Notes: generated by a model from the sequence alone, not told the origin. Counted from the first letter of the stretch, positions 16,708-30,900 are shown. The stretch: 42,500 nucleotides of DNA from Armadillidium nasatum (GCA_009176605.1 SEYY01000823.1:1-42500); one strand, 5' to 3'. Numbers and translations: made by a program.

Positions 16708-16876
16708 TAAAAGCTTCAGAACATTGATTTTAAAATATTTAATACATGAGAACATATTCAGACAAGCAAAATTAGTACATTAAGATTAAAGCTCTTAAAT
16801 TCTGATGCAGAAAGAATCATTTATCCAGTTTCTGTGGTAATTCAGTTTCGTATTGGAGATTATATTTGGCCCAACT

Positions 16877-18600
16877 TAGGAACCGACCGGGGTCCCCGGC
16901 CCTGGCTAAAAATCAGGGAAAACCGGGGTTTGCCTGCCGGGGTTAAAATTTCAAATTATACTTGAGGGGACAATCCATATTTTTTATTTTTTATTTTTAG
17001 CCGATTCTCTTGAAATTTTCAGTGTTTATAGCTTTTTTTCCTGGTGAAAAAATGTCCATTTCTAGCAATCTTTTGATGGGAAATTTGACCCTATTCAAAT
17101 GATGGCAGGGCCAAACCACTTTTTGGAATAACTTGAAATTTGAATGTATATTTATAATTCTATTGGCAACGAAAACATGTAACAGACATTTGTTCCCAGA
17201 GTTATAGAAAAAATGTTATAAGCCCAAAACTGAACAACTATAGAAAAAAAATCCACCTTTTTGGTCAATAAAATTTAAAACAAAACTATAACATTCTTAT
17301 TATAGGAGGGTGCATAGAGGAAGGATGGGGCTACAGATTCTTCTCTATACTTTATTCGATGTGAGTCGTTGGTTTCGAGATATAGCCTCTCAAAAAAGCT
17401 CCATTTTTGACCAAATTTCAAATATTTCCAAAGTTTGAGAGGCTATATCTATCTCCCTTCAACCAAAAAGCATAACAATGCACTAAATAAAAATTGCAGC
17501 CCTGTCCCTCCTCTAAACAATATCCAAAAATAAAAAAATTAATAGGCAGCATGTTTTTTAAATAATTTTTTTCTCAGGGAGGGTACGATTTTTTTTTTAA
17601 AAAAAATTTTGTGCTTATATCTTTTTTCTAGAAGTGATATCAAAAATCGGTAAGCAATGCAAGAAATTGAGGCTAAGATTATTCAGTTAAATTTTCAGCT
17701 CATGTGGACCAGTGGTTTGGCCCCGTTATTTATTTTTTTCAACTTTGTGTCCAAATAACTTTCAAATCGTTATAGACTCAGAAAAATGCTCAAAATCAAC
17801 TCAGAACTTTGGGAAAAAATGCATATTCCCTGAAAATTTCAGCTCAATCAGTCAAATAATAAAAAAAAAAAAATTCAAACAATATAAGAAAATTAAGATA
17901 TTTCTTCTTGCTTTTTTAAAATTTTCTCTTTTTTTCTGTTTCTTTTGACTACTCCTTTTCTGCTAGTGAATGTTCATTTTAGTGTTTTCATTTTATGCTC
18001 CCATAAAGATTTGGTTGAAAATTTTTTACTTGTACCACCCGGAGGTCCTCTTTTAATTTTCTGACTGCAGAAAATTTAGCTATTTCGAGCCTATCCTGAA
18101 ACATTGTAAAGTACTTCCATACTGCTGAAGCTGATATCTTAACCATATTGATTGAAAGTATAAAGAAAAAATAATTTTTAAATAATGTAGCCAATTGATT
18201 CAAGTTTGATACATAGCAATGATATGTATAAATATAGGTTATATTGATAATTTTATATCTTACATTTTCTCAAACTTTACTATGTGGGCTTATAATGTAA
18301 AGCTGTTGAATCACTATTGTGAATCCAATTTTTTTTTTTTTTTCTTTTTTTTTAATTTTTGGACTTTTTATTATACAAAATCTGTAATTTTTCTGACATT
18401 TTTCCAGAAAATGCATATAATCATTAATTTAAGTGAATGTTGGCTATTCTACGCCTTTCTTATAATTAAATAAACCTCAATTAACTTTATATCTAATTGC
18501 TTTAACCTAAAATTTTAGTGCTTTTAACCTCTTCACAAATTTTAGTCAACCACTGCCAGAACCCCGGCCCCGGCAAAATTCCAGCCCCGGTCGCTTCCTA
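16877..18600. mobile_element. TAGGAA fold-back element with 8-bp target duplication
   Basis: The ends TAGGAACCGACCGGGG (16877-16892) and, read inward, TAGGAAGCGACCGGGG (18600-18585) are inverted. Perfect 8-bp duplications GCCCAACT flank it at 16869-16876 and 18601-18608. The interior contains diverged inverted arms meeting near 17425; the clearest match is GAGATATAGCCTCTCAAA against TTTGAGAGGCTATATCTATCTC. Another pair is GGCCAAACCACT (17111) against AGTGGTTTGGCC (17711). A hAT BED fragment occupies the right part (17990-18555). The 8-bp duplication and TAGG ends fit hAT. It lies in intron 1 of the plus zinc-finger gene. Confidence 0.85.
17990..18555 (-). pseudogene. hAT transposase BED-finger 5' fragment, copy 1
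   Basis: On the minus strand a hAT-like end (CAGTGGTTGACTAAAATTTG, from 18555 inward) is followed about 410 bp later by an ATG at 18146. The coding exon reads VWKYFTMFQDRLEIAKF, the start of a BED zinc finger of hAT transposases. The metal-binding cysteines present in the related copy at 40740 are mutated here. The rest of the transposase is absent. It aligns along its length with 40303-40875, and supplies the unoccupied site for the element inserted at 40876. Confidence 0.75.
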
Positions 18601-18608
18601 GCCCAACT

Positions 18609-20608
18609 ACTAAGCAACCTTTCACTCTCAATGGAAGAAGGTTGAGCTCAGAGATATTTATAAGCCAATGTAAGTAAATTAATTTGCAGAAAATTGACCA
18701 TGATGATGATGATAATTGGGAAAAATATGCTCATTGTGCAGATGATGATTAATTGTCCCATCACTTGAATACTGTCATACAAACAGAAAAGTATGTATAA
18801 CATTTGGTAAAGGAACTTTAAAAATAAAATGCAAAAACTAACAAAATAATCAAATGAAAATAAACTATAAATATGATGTCATGAAATTTTTGTCAGAGCA
18901 GTTTGGATACTCTTTCAGGCATGCCCTGTTTTGGAACTCTGTTTTTAAGTTTGAAAATAGAAAATACTTGTTTGGAAAGAAAAAAAATCTTGTTCACAAA
19001 GATAGATTTTGCAGTATTTTTTTTTTTACTCTGGAGCTTTTGGGTTCACAAAACTGTCAGATCTGATTTACTCTGAAATTCAGTGGGTTAAAGATAAGTT
19101 TAAGAAATGACCCTGTCAGTGCTTTGTGCTCTTCTGCCTCAGCAGCAGCTTCACAGTCAACATGAATTACACTTCCAGACATACATTAATTGAATCTTGC
19201 TCTGGAATGTAATTAGAAAACTGTTTCCTTAGTTTGGTAAGATGCTTTATAATTGAATTCTTTTATACCACCCAAAGAATGATCTTTACAAATCTTTGAA
19301 AAACACAGTTAACCATAGAGAGGCATCAAATTTGTTTTTGTTATACTTCTTGACTCCAGTACAGAATATATTTGATACAAATGCTGAAATCTTTTCTCTT
19401 GCTGAAATGCCAGTGATATTTTAAATACTTGTTACCTCTAAAAATATATAATAAGAATGTGATTATTTATGCTTGTCTCTGTTAAAATTATAACTCAATT
19501 GTGAATAGCTGAGAGATTGGAGCACCTTTCTTCATGTAATTGGCAAAATATTATTGAAAAGAGGAAGCTTTCCAGCCGTGAGGTTTCATTAAGTACTGTC
19601 TTGAAAGAACGTTAGCCTAGATGACCAAAACATTTTGTTTTAAGAAGTAATGAAGCTGCTGAAAAGGCACTGAAAAGTATACAAAGAATTTTGAAATGAA
19701 TTTTTATTTGGCTTCTTATTAGTCATTATAAAATAATATAAGTAATTTTGTCCTAATTTAAAGATGTAATTGTTTTCTTATTTTTAATTTTTTTTGCTTG
19801 ATAAAAAGTTTCATATTTGATTGTTTTTATACATTTGAGATCAGATCTTATTTCGGCAACCACAAGTGCAAAATCATTATAGCAGTGGTAAATGGTGATG
19901 CATACATTGTATATTAAAATTTTTACTTATTAAATTCTGTTGTTAATCTAATTTCTTTTTTCTCAAAACTACAAAAATATAATGAAATATTTTATTTATT
20001 TTTTTTTGTCATCCCTGAAATTAAATAATTTTTTTTTAATTTGAAATCTCTTACATGTGGTAACATAACATCCTTTACCTTGATCCATGCCGTTTCAACA
20101 ACTGTTAATTTTAACAATGTTTTATTTTTAATAATAATGTAATTTGTTGATTGATAATGAAAGTGACAGTAATGAAAAGTTCTTCAGTGGTTTATAATAT
20201 TTTCACAAAGAATTTTTGTCTTGAAATATGATCATTGTCTGTTATCTTGTAACAGTTCTTTTAATTATCCATTGTGGAAGACCTGTCATAAATTATCTTG
20301 GGCACTTCTGAATTTCTTAAGACTTCTTTCTCCCACTGTGTGATTTCTTTCAACTTTGACTAATTTTTCTTTACAACACTGGACAATATGTCGGAAATTT
20401 TTTTAGTATTAGTATTTACATTCCAATCTAAATTACCTCCTTAACGCCATCACCTTCCTTTTAACCCCAGCAGAGTGACACTTTTTTTGATGGTCTGATT
20501 GGACTTCAATTTGATTGCCTCTGTTCATGGATCTTTATCATACTTAGGTTTGATTTTGATTGTATTACATTCCATTAAGCTTATTCAAATCTTTTGTTTT
20601 TATTTTAG
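18609..20608. other. Intron 1, right part
   Basis: No exon or confident element. The last ~150 bp are homologous to the intron beside the minus paralogue's second exon (for example TCATGGATCTTTATCA near 20526 and GATTTTGATTGTATTACAT near 20552). This supports a shared ancestral intron. A possible very decayed hAT region around 19050-19650 was not firm enough to call. Confidence 0.55.
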
Positions 20609-20809
20609 ATCTTTCCCAGCAATGAAGAGAGTTACACTTTAGCTGAAAGTATTAAAAATGAAGAATTAGATGAAAAGAAATTAATAAAATCAGAGTTGAG
20701 AGAATCAGAGAAGGAATCCATATTTGATGAACAATTGGTTAACAATGATGTCATAAAATGCGAAAATCAGATGATGGTTGAGAAGAAATTTTGTTCTCAG
20801 AACTTAAAG
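20609..20809 (+). CDS. Zinc-finger gene (+), second coding exon
   Basis: 67 codons between a TTTTATTTTAG acceptor and an AAAG|GTTTGG donor, phase 0 at both ends. The peptide is acidic and Lys/Glu-rich (IKNEELDEK, IKSELRESEKES, LVNNDVIKCEN). It matches the paralogous exon 33851-34054 almost residue by residue, which is the main evidence that it is a real exon. No known domain. Confidence 0.85.
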
Positions 20810-20931
20810 GTTTGGCAGTTTAAATTTGTGGTTACTTTTTAATTAAATTATAAACGTTATTAATTGTATGGAAAACTTCTTTATTATTATTAATAATATT
20901 ATTATTATTACTGTGTCAATTTCATTTACAG

Positions 20932-21093
20932 GAATTTGTGACCCTAAAAAATGTTTCATCATTGTTGAATAAAGTAAATGACGGAGGTTCAGAGGCACAA
21001 TTTGAATCAGATGAAGAGAGATTCTTCTCACAAATTGTTACATCAAAGTCTCCTTCGATTCTTCTCAACAAATTGACTGATAAAGAATTAAAG
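20932..21093 (+). CDS. Zinc-finger gene (+), third coding exon
   Basis: 54 codons between a TTCATTTACAG acceptor and a TTAAAG|GTAAAT donor, phase 0. The peptide (EFVTLKNVSSLLNKV ... KSPSILLNKLTDKELK) contains two LLNK segments and no known domain. No counterpart was found in the minus paralogue. Confidence 0.75.
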
Positions 21094-21105
21094 GTAAATT
21101 TTGAT

Positions 21106-21112
21106 TTATTAC

Positions 21113-21181
<69 letters not shown>

Positions 21182-21205
21182 TATTATTATTATTAATATT
21201 ATTAT
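21106..21205. repeat. (TTA)n microsatellite in intron 3
   Basis: TTA trinucleotide tract of about 100 bp with a few substitutions, starting about 12 bp after the exon 3 donor. Its poly-Leu translation is not a gene. Confidence 0.95.
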
Positions 21206-21691
21206 TGATTTATTTTTTAATATAACTGTAATTCATAAAAATTAATGAGTGACTTCCTGTTTGCCAATACCTCCGATTGTTCTTTTTCTATTCCTCACAA
21301 AGATTTCATCTACATAAAATTACTTAGTCTCTTGCTACTAATATTTTATGATAGAATTTTACTAAATCTATCCTATCAATAATGCGCTTTCCATATATTT
21401 ATTATTATTATATTTCTACTTCCTCATCTTTCTATTCTATTTCTATTTAGATCCTTTTGCCCATAGCCGAAGAATACAGTATAAAGTTTCTCTGTAGGAA
21501 TTGAACTATTGCACCCTTGTTAGTAGACTGATTTATTATCACTTGCGCTATGGAAGCAATTTACTCTCTCTCTCTAACTGTAGAGAAAGAAAGAAAGATA
21601 ATAATTGTAGAGTTAAAATAATAATAATTGTACAATTACAAACGTAAATTTGCTTTTCACTATTGTTAAAATGTTAAAATTTGTTGACATT

Positions 21692-22911
<1,220 letters not shown>

Positions 22912-23022
22912 TTGACATTTAAAGAAATTTTTCAAACTAATTATTTTACATTTAATAAGTATTTTTGTAAAGCACATAAAGTTTATGCTGAATACATTTA
23001 ATTTTTTTATTGTTTTGTACAG

Positions 23023-23728
23023 TCACTACTTGGCGGTGTTGGTGAGACAGAAAAAGGTTCCAAAATGAAAAGTACTTCAAAAAGAAGACCCCAATCGTCA
23101 GTAACACGTGATCAAAGCCTTGAAGAGAGTCATCTGGAAAACTTGAGTTGCCGATTTTGCAATTTTAGTTTTAAAAGCAAAGATAAGTTGAAAATCCATT
23201 TAAAGACACATGAAAAAAGAAAGTTTAAATGTGCCCATTGCAGTTATGAGTGTAATTCTAAAGGTTTGTTAAAACGTCATTTGTTAATTCACAGCAATGT
23301 CAAATTGTTTAAGTGTTCAGAATGCAGTTATGAATTCAATTTTAAAGGAAACTTAGAAAGACACATGCTTATACATGGAAATGTCAAGTTATTTAAATGT
23401 TGTCACTGCAGCTATGAATGTAACGATAAAAGAAACTTAAAACATCCATTTGTTAAATCATGAAAATATAAAGTTATTTAAATGTTCCAAGTGCAACTAT
23501 GGATGTAACGATAAAAGAAACTTAAAAAAACATTTGTTAAATCATGAAAATATAAAGTTATTTAAATGTTCTCACTGCAGCTATGAAAGCAATCGTAAAG
23601 GAGACTTAAATAGACACATGCTTAGACATGGAAATGTAAAGTTATTTAAATGTTGTGAATGCTCCTATGAATGTAATGTGAAATCAAGCTTAAAAAGTCA
23701 CATGCTTACACATGCAACTGAGAAATGA
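23023..23728 (+). CDS. Zinc-finger gene (+), finger exon (frameshifted)
   Basis: After a TTGTTTTGTACAG acceptor the frame reads SLLGGVGETEKGSK, a basic stretch, HLENLSCRFCNFSFKS, then successive C2H2 fingers. Fingers 1-3 are intact. In finger 4 the bases at 23444-23453 hold one extra nucleotide compared with the next repeat (TTAAAACATCC versus TTAAAAAAAC), so the frame stops at 23461. Fingers 5-7 continue in the next frame to 23710. The final HATEK stop is the LINE junction. The exon is a pseudogene as it stands, unless the extra base is an assembly error. Confidence 0.85.
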
Positions 23729-26226
23729 TGAAATTAAAGTTAATGAAATTCCAAAAAAGGAAGAGATAGAGAGGTTTTGGAAGAATATTTATGAAAAAGA
23801 GAAACGACACAACAGGGTAACAGAATGGAAAGAACAGATAATAAATAGTCCTCAAGTAAATAACATCTATGAAATGGAATGCAGAGAAATAAGTCAGAGA
23901 GAAGTAAAAGAAGTACTAATTAAACTCAATAATTGGAAAGCCCCTGGACCTGACAAGGTTCAGAACATATGGTTAAAGAAGGTCACAGTACTTATGGTCC
24001 CCCTTACAAAATGCCTAAATAAATTACTGGAAGAAGGGGAGGCAATGCCAGAATGGATGACCATAGGAGACACCAACCTCATACCAAAATCTAAAGAAAC
24101 CAAAAACTCATCAAATTATAGACCTATTACATGTTTGCCTACTATGTACAAAACCCTAACAGCAATAATAGCATCTAGAATATATAGCCACATAGAAAAT
24201 AACAATATCATAAATGAAGAACAGAAAGGATGCATCAGAAATAGTATGGGTACAAAGGACCAATTATTAATAAACAAAATGATACTTGAAAATAGCTGGA
24301 AGAATCAGAAACACCTAAGCATGGCCTGGATCGACTATAAAAAAGCATATGATAGTGTTCCTCATAGCTGGATATTAGAAGTGTTGAAAATCTATAAAGT
24401 AAGTGATAAAATAGTCAATTTTGTAAAAGAAGGAATGAAACAGTGGAAGGTTAATTTAAAACTAAAGCATGAAAAAGGAGCAATTGAAATTAATAAAATT
24501 AATATAAAAAGAGGGATCTTTCAAGGAGATTCGCTGTCGCCATTGCTCTTCATTTTAGCCATCAACCCATTAAGCAACCTAATAAACAATTTACAGAATG
24601 GATACAGGGTGAATCCACGAAGTGAGAAAAGCGCCAAAATAATTTCTCATCTATTTTATATGGATGATCTGAAGTTATACGCTCCAAACAGGCAAGAAAT
24701 CACCAAACAAATTGAAGTGGTTAAAAAGTTTTCCAAAGACATATGTATGGAATTTGGATTGGAAAAGTGTGCATTCCTCACGCTTAAGAAGGGAAGGAGA
24801 ATAGAAAGTGAAAACATCACAATAGAAGAGATCACAATCAGGCAATTAGAACAGGAAAGAACGTATAAATATTTAGGAGTAGAAGAATCAGAAAAGGTTG
24901 AACATAAATTAATGAAGGAGAATCTTGGAAAGGAATACTTAAAGAGAACAAAAGCGATATTGAGATCAGAGCTAAATGCAAGAAATAAAGTAGAAGCTAT
25001 TAAAACTTTGGCCATACCTGTAATCCTTTATAGTAGTGGCATCATAGACTGGTTTCAAGAAGATCTAAACAAATTAGACATTGCCACAAGGAAAATGTTG
25101 AATGCCAATAAAATGATATACAAAGGACAAATCCTATCAAGAATGTATACCGAACGCAAAGAAGGAGGCATGGGGCTTGTGGAAATTGACTACATATATA
25201 AAAGAGAAATAATTGGATTAGGGCAATACCTAGAAAATACAGAAAATAAATACCTTCAGTGGGTACATGATCATGAAAGAATAAAACCAGCAATAAGTTC
25301 ATTAATTAAAAAGAAAGATGATTACTTGAATATGTACCAAATAAACGTAGAACGAAGTGAAAGGTGGGAAGAAAAAACACAGAAAGAAAAGATCAGAATT
25401 GTTAAAAATAAATTTGAAGAGAAACGAAAGGCAAAGCATATAAATCAATGGAAACAAGCAAGTAATTGCAAAAGAATATAAAGAAATAATTGATGAAGTT
25501 TACATAGATAAAGAAAAATCAGTGGAAATATTCTGTAAAGGAGGTTTACAAGCTGAGGAAGAGAGAATGATAAGGGCAGCACAAGACGGATTAGTAAGAA
25601 CGAGGTGGCGTAGAAAACATATAGAAAGAGAAGATATTTCCGATGCATGCAGAATATGCCAATTACATCCAGAAACAGTGCCTCATATTTTATCTGCATG
25701 TGAAATCCTTTTAAGCAGAGGTACATATACTGATAGACACGATGCTATATGTAAAATAATTCATTTTAAACTGTGCAGAAAATACAACATAACAACAGAA
25801 GCCCCAAATTACTGGAAACATAACCCTCCTGAAATAGTAGAAAACAACCAGGCTCTGATCTTGTATGACTGCCCGATTCCAACAGACATCAGAGTAGCCC
25901 ACAATAGACCTGACATAGTGATCAAAGACAAAACTGAACGAAAATGCTACATAATAGAGGTGGGAGTGCCGTTCGATAACAACTTGGCGGCATATGAAAG
26001 AGAGAAGGAAATAAAATACATTCGATTAAAACAAGAAATGAGAAGAATGTGGAATATTGATAACATCTCAATAATCCCAATAGTGGTGGGAGCGATGGGC
26101 GTGATCAAAAAGAGCCTCATTGAACAACTAAATAGATTACCAATTTCGATCACCTCGCTTGAATTAACTAAGACGGTAGTAAAAAAGAGCATCTCAATAT
26201 TGAGATTGGTCCTAGGAGGTGGTTAA
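23712..26226 (+). pseudogene. R4-like LINE polyprotein: RT and restriction-like endonuclease
   Basis: The first frame (23712-25481) carries the RT: NWKAPGPDKVQN, NLIPKSKETKNSSNYRPITC, WIDYKKAYDSVPHSW (catalytic Asp), GIFQGDSLSPLLF and the active-site FYMDD at 24654-24668. One missing or extra base near 25453-25466 shifts the reading to the second frame, which is open to 26226. That part has a zinc knuckle, C-x2-C-x8-H-x4-C, at 25648-25701. It also has a PD-(D/E)xK-like nuclease core, RPD at 25906-25914 and 14 residues later E in EVGVP. RT copies the RNA at the nicked target. Apart from the frameshift it is almost intact, much fresher than the other LINEs. Confidence 0.88.
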
Positions 26227-26322
26227 GGAGTGAAGAGGGAAAATAAAGCTACAAATAAATGACTCCCTACAGTCAAGGTTTGACTGCGGAACATTTAAAG
26301 CAAAACCCTTCAAGGAAGGAGT

Positions 26323-26362
<40 letters not shown>
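23712..26362 (+). mobile_element. R4/Dong-like LINE (5'-truncated) inserted in the finger array
   Basis: A non-LTR element holds RT followed by a C-terminal zinc knuckle and restriction-like endonuclease, the layout of the R2/R4 groups, and a 36-bp poly(A) tail at 26327-26362. It begins abruptly after the finger sequence HMLTH and ends directly before VKLFKC of the next finger. It therefore sits in a zinc-finger linker. The N-terminal part upstream of the RT is missing, as in a 5'-truncated insertion. Two other relics of the same group lie at 26461-26905 and 30090-30900. Confidence 0.88.
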
Positions 26363-26367
<5 letters not shown>

Positions 26368-26452
26368 ATTATTTAAATGTTTCCATTGTTCCTACGAATG
26401 TAATCACAAAGGAAGCTTAAGAACACATGTGCTTAAACATGAAAATGTTTAA
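26363..26452 (+). pseudogene. Orphaned last zinc finger of the plus gene
   Basis: Immediately after the LINE poly(A) tail the sequence encodes VKLFKC, one C2H2 finger (CFHCSYECNHKGSLRTHVLKH), then ENV and a stop at 26450-26452. It continues the linker pattern of the array that ended at 23710, so it is the 3' end of the interrupted exon. Confidence 0.85.
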
Positions 26453-26460
26453 TCAGAAAC

Positions 26461-26905
26461 ATAGGAACCAACCGAAAAGCGATGGATAAACAGTTCAAAA
26501 AACTTATTAGAAGGAAAATACATAGACTACGAAACATCTGGGAAAGTATATAATAAATGATTACCCAAAACAGAGGGAAAAAAGATTGATCAGACTCTCA
26601 GAACAAAATGTTTTAGAAAACGTTTAGAAAAAGAAAACATCAGTGATAGATGCAGAGTTTGTGATGAGGACATCGAATCTATTCCTCACATCCTTGTGGG
26701 ATGTCAAACTTTACCAAACCGCCATCTACAAACAACGACATAACATCATCTGCAAGTTAATTCATTTTAAACTATGTCAAAAATACAGAGTAAGAACAGA
26801 AGCAACAAATTATTGGAAGCACAACCCACCACAAATAGAAGAAAATTAACAAATACTGTTATTATACGATTGTGTAATACCAACAGGTATAACAGTCACC
26901 AACAA
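26461..26905 (+). pseudogene. Second R4-like LINE remnant (C-terminal part)
   Basis: Degraded coding sequence aligns with the C-terminus of the neighbouring R4-like element. It shows the knuckle CRVCDEDIESIPHILVGCQ, then IICKLIHFKLCQKY and EATNYWKHNPPQIEEN. An LLYDCVIPTGI block follows after a stop. The endonuclease core is cut off at the hAT-like end near 26908. It differs at many positions from the copy at 23712, so it is an older, separate insertion just after the last finger. Confidence 0.8.
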
Positions 26906-28275
<1,370 letters not shown>

Positions 28276-28310
28276 CTAATTTAATGGCAGTACGTTTTCT
28301 AAATATGTAA

Positions 28311-28682
28311 CAATTTGTAAGGAACGGCACGCAAGAAAACAAACTAATTTTATTCAATTACTATTGCACAAATCCCGACAAGGTAATTTTTAACTTTTCC
28401 TCAAAAGTTTTGACAGTTAATGAAGAAAGACTTCTGTTTTTGGGTTTAAATTTCTGTCTATCCACGTACAAGATGGATTTTTATAAATATTTTTTGTCCT
28501 TTGAGAAACTCTTGCACGCCACTCGCCCTTTTGCATCTTATGATATTGATTTAAAAAACTTATCAAACAAAATTAAAGTGGAAGCATTCAAATACTTTTA
28601 CAAATTTCGACAGTCCAAAACATTTTCATATTTGATTAATAAATCTGATTTTTCGACTATGAAAAACCTGAAAGAAAATTAG
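28311..28682 (+). pseudogene. Penelope-like element fragment (N-terminal region)
   Basis: An open stretch of 123 codons reads FVRNGTQENKLILFNYYC, then NFSSKVLTVNEERLLFLGLN and DFYKYFLSFEKLL, ending KTFSYLINKSDF. This resembles the region ahead of the RT in Penelope-like elements, judged from recall of the family. The RT and GIY-YIG parts are absent. A stop lies directly upstream, and the left flank is near a (TA)n tract. A search is needed to confirm. Confidence 0.5.
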
Positions 28683-29819
28683 ACTAATTTAGAGTCTTTG
28701 CTTCAAGGAGGGAGTATGAATGGGAACAGCCATTAATTCTAGGAGCGAGTCTTAAAATCTATGGAAAGTGCATTCCTACATAAGCTATTACAATACCTCG
28801 TTTTATAATAAATTTTTGCTTTAATAGTTTTCACTAAGAGCTTTTACACAATTTAAATGAATCTTAAAATAGTAAAATAATCCCAGTTCTTTTATTTTAA
28901 CTATTTATGGAAATATTTTGTATGGTAAGTTATTGTATTTTATTTTTATTAATTGCATTTAATTTTTAGGATACACCTTTCTCGACAGCTTAATTCTTAG
29001 TTGAAGGGTCAGAGAACTGCACTTAAAGCTTTTCAGGGACTTCCCAATAATTACCAGGAAGATGGATGTTCATAGAGTTGACAAAAATTAAATGTCCGAA
29101 CAAAAGTAAAGAGTCTATACCTTTTCTTTCTCTAGATAAATGATTTAAATTTCAAACTACTCTTACCTCAGGGTTCATCTTTAACATCTTTGTATAGGAT
29201 GAAATCTTAAGAGGTCTGAGGCATTCCGTTACGAAGCAGTTTTCCATGAAATGTGAAATGATTCCAAGGAGAACAATTTAATTTTAGCTGGAATTGTATT
29301 TATTTATTTTTTTTTTTTTATTAGCTTCATTTGATGAAGTCTGAAAAAGATTATCTATGCGTTTATGATCGAGTTCTCTTTTGACCATGAAGTCTGGCGA
29401 CTTATTCATTAAGTCATTTGAGTGGAATTGAGATAAGACTTTGTAAGGACATTTTATTTTTAAAAAAATTTAAAAGTATTTTTAATTGATTTTATTACAT
29501 AATTTTATATAATTTATTTAATTTCTAACTTTAACATTCTAGTGTTACTTTAGGATTTCATTTACGTCAAACTACAAAAAGTGAGTCAACAATGAATACA
29601 AAGTAATTGACACCATTATTAAAATTTACAAATCAAAATCATTTCTTATTTTATTTACAATAAAAATATAAAAAAAAAATCTTTTTGTAATTCCTTTTAT
29701 AAGGCGTTCTCCTTTATGCAATCAGAGGTCAAACCTTGACCCATAAGGATTCAGTTATTCTTTATTTCTCATTTCCCTCCCTCGCCTTTACCCACATCCT
29801 AATACCAATCTTGGGCATA
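28683..29819. other. AT-rich intergenic sequence
   Basis: No gene, RNA or element recognised on either strand. Confidence 0.5.
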
Positions 29820-29890
29820 AGTGATTTTTTTAAAGTGTCTCTTCCAATTACATTCATAGGTACACTCAGAACATTTAAAAAACTTTTTGT
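29820..29890 (-). pseudogene. Degraded zinc finger downstream of the minus gene
   Basis: Reading leftward from about 29890 the minus strand encodes GNKKFFKCSECTYECNWKR, the linker and first half of a finger of the same family, and then decays before the histidines. It lies beyond the R4-like remnant at 30090-30900, mirroring the plus gene, where a LINE also separates the last finger. Confidence 0.65.
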
Positions 29891-30089
29891 TTCCCCCCCA
29901 CCCCCTTTTAAGGGTTTATTAGTAACAAAAGTAAACAAACCTTCACTATTAGACCATCTTTTTCTTCATTTATCAAAATTCAAACACAAGCCTTAATATA
30001 ACAATAATTTTCCTAATTATCATTAATCACAACTTTCATCATTTGATATAAAGGTGTTTATGAATGCTTCAACCCATTAAAATTTTATG

Positions 30090-30900
30090 GGGTTTTGCAA
30101 ATGTATGAATTTTCCATTTTTAATTTACCTCGTTGCTACTCCAATTTCTCTCTTCTTTCTGGATACTCGAAAGCGTTCTTCACATTCATTTTTTATTATT
30201 ATTTCTTTTTGTGCTCATGTAGCATATTTCTTGTCAATATTATTATTTAGGTCTTCCCTAATCCAATCTATAAAACCGAACCCATATGAAAGTGCATTGC
30301 CAAGGTCTTAATGGCTCCCATTTTATTTCTGGGGTTTAATTCTGATTTAAAAATTAATTTTATTCTTCTACATTCCTTCTTTATTTGTGCTTTCATTAAC
30401 TTGTTTTCTGACTCTTCAATTCAAAGGTATTTTTATAGGGGTGTTCTGTTCTAATTTTCTTATTATATCTCCATCAATTTTTATCTTCTCACTTTTGTTC
30501 TCCAACTTTTCTTAAGAACTAGGAAAGCACATTTATCCAGACCAAGATCATGCATATATCGTTTGAAAATTTCTTTTCAATTTTGTTTAATGGTCTCCTT
30601 ATTCGGAACAGAGTTTCAGATCATCCATGTAAAACAAATGGGAACATTACTTCGGGCTTTTTCTCGGTCCTTGAATTGATGCGACATTCATTCCTTAAGT
30701 TGTTAAAAGTATTCAGAGGATTTATGGCAAGAGCAATTACAATTACAGGAGATGTGGAACTTTCTTGGGGTAATCCTAGCTTAAATTCTTACATTTATTA
30801 CTATAGTTCCGTCTTCATGCTGAAGTTTATTTAACTTTTTAACTCATATTTTCATTGCACTGCTTATAAACCTTAGAATTTCAGGACAAATTTTCTATAT
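30090..30900 (-). pseudogene. Third R4-like LINE remnant, minus strand
   Basis: Minus-strand conceptual translation aligns in order with the RT of the element at 23712. NKLQHEDGTIVINVRI (near 30840-30790) corresponds to its LKHEKGAIEINKINI. ALAINPLNTFNNLRNECR, KKFSNDICM and SELNPRNKMGAIKTLAM correspond to the later RT blocks. Stops and frameshifts abound. It begins at a different RT position from the plus copy, so it is a separate insertion or a differently truncated one. It follows the end of the minus zinc-finger exon by about 100 bp. Confidence 0.75.

Noticed and set aside
19050..19650. Minus-strand hAT transposase remnant
   Set aside because: A few phrases looked hAT-like (for example KLRKQFSNYIPE) but stops are frequent and no catalytic motif was found.
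28410..28682. Independent small host gene
   Set aside because: The reading frame extends upstream of its ATG with Penelope-like sequence, so it is treated as a transposon fragment.
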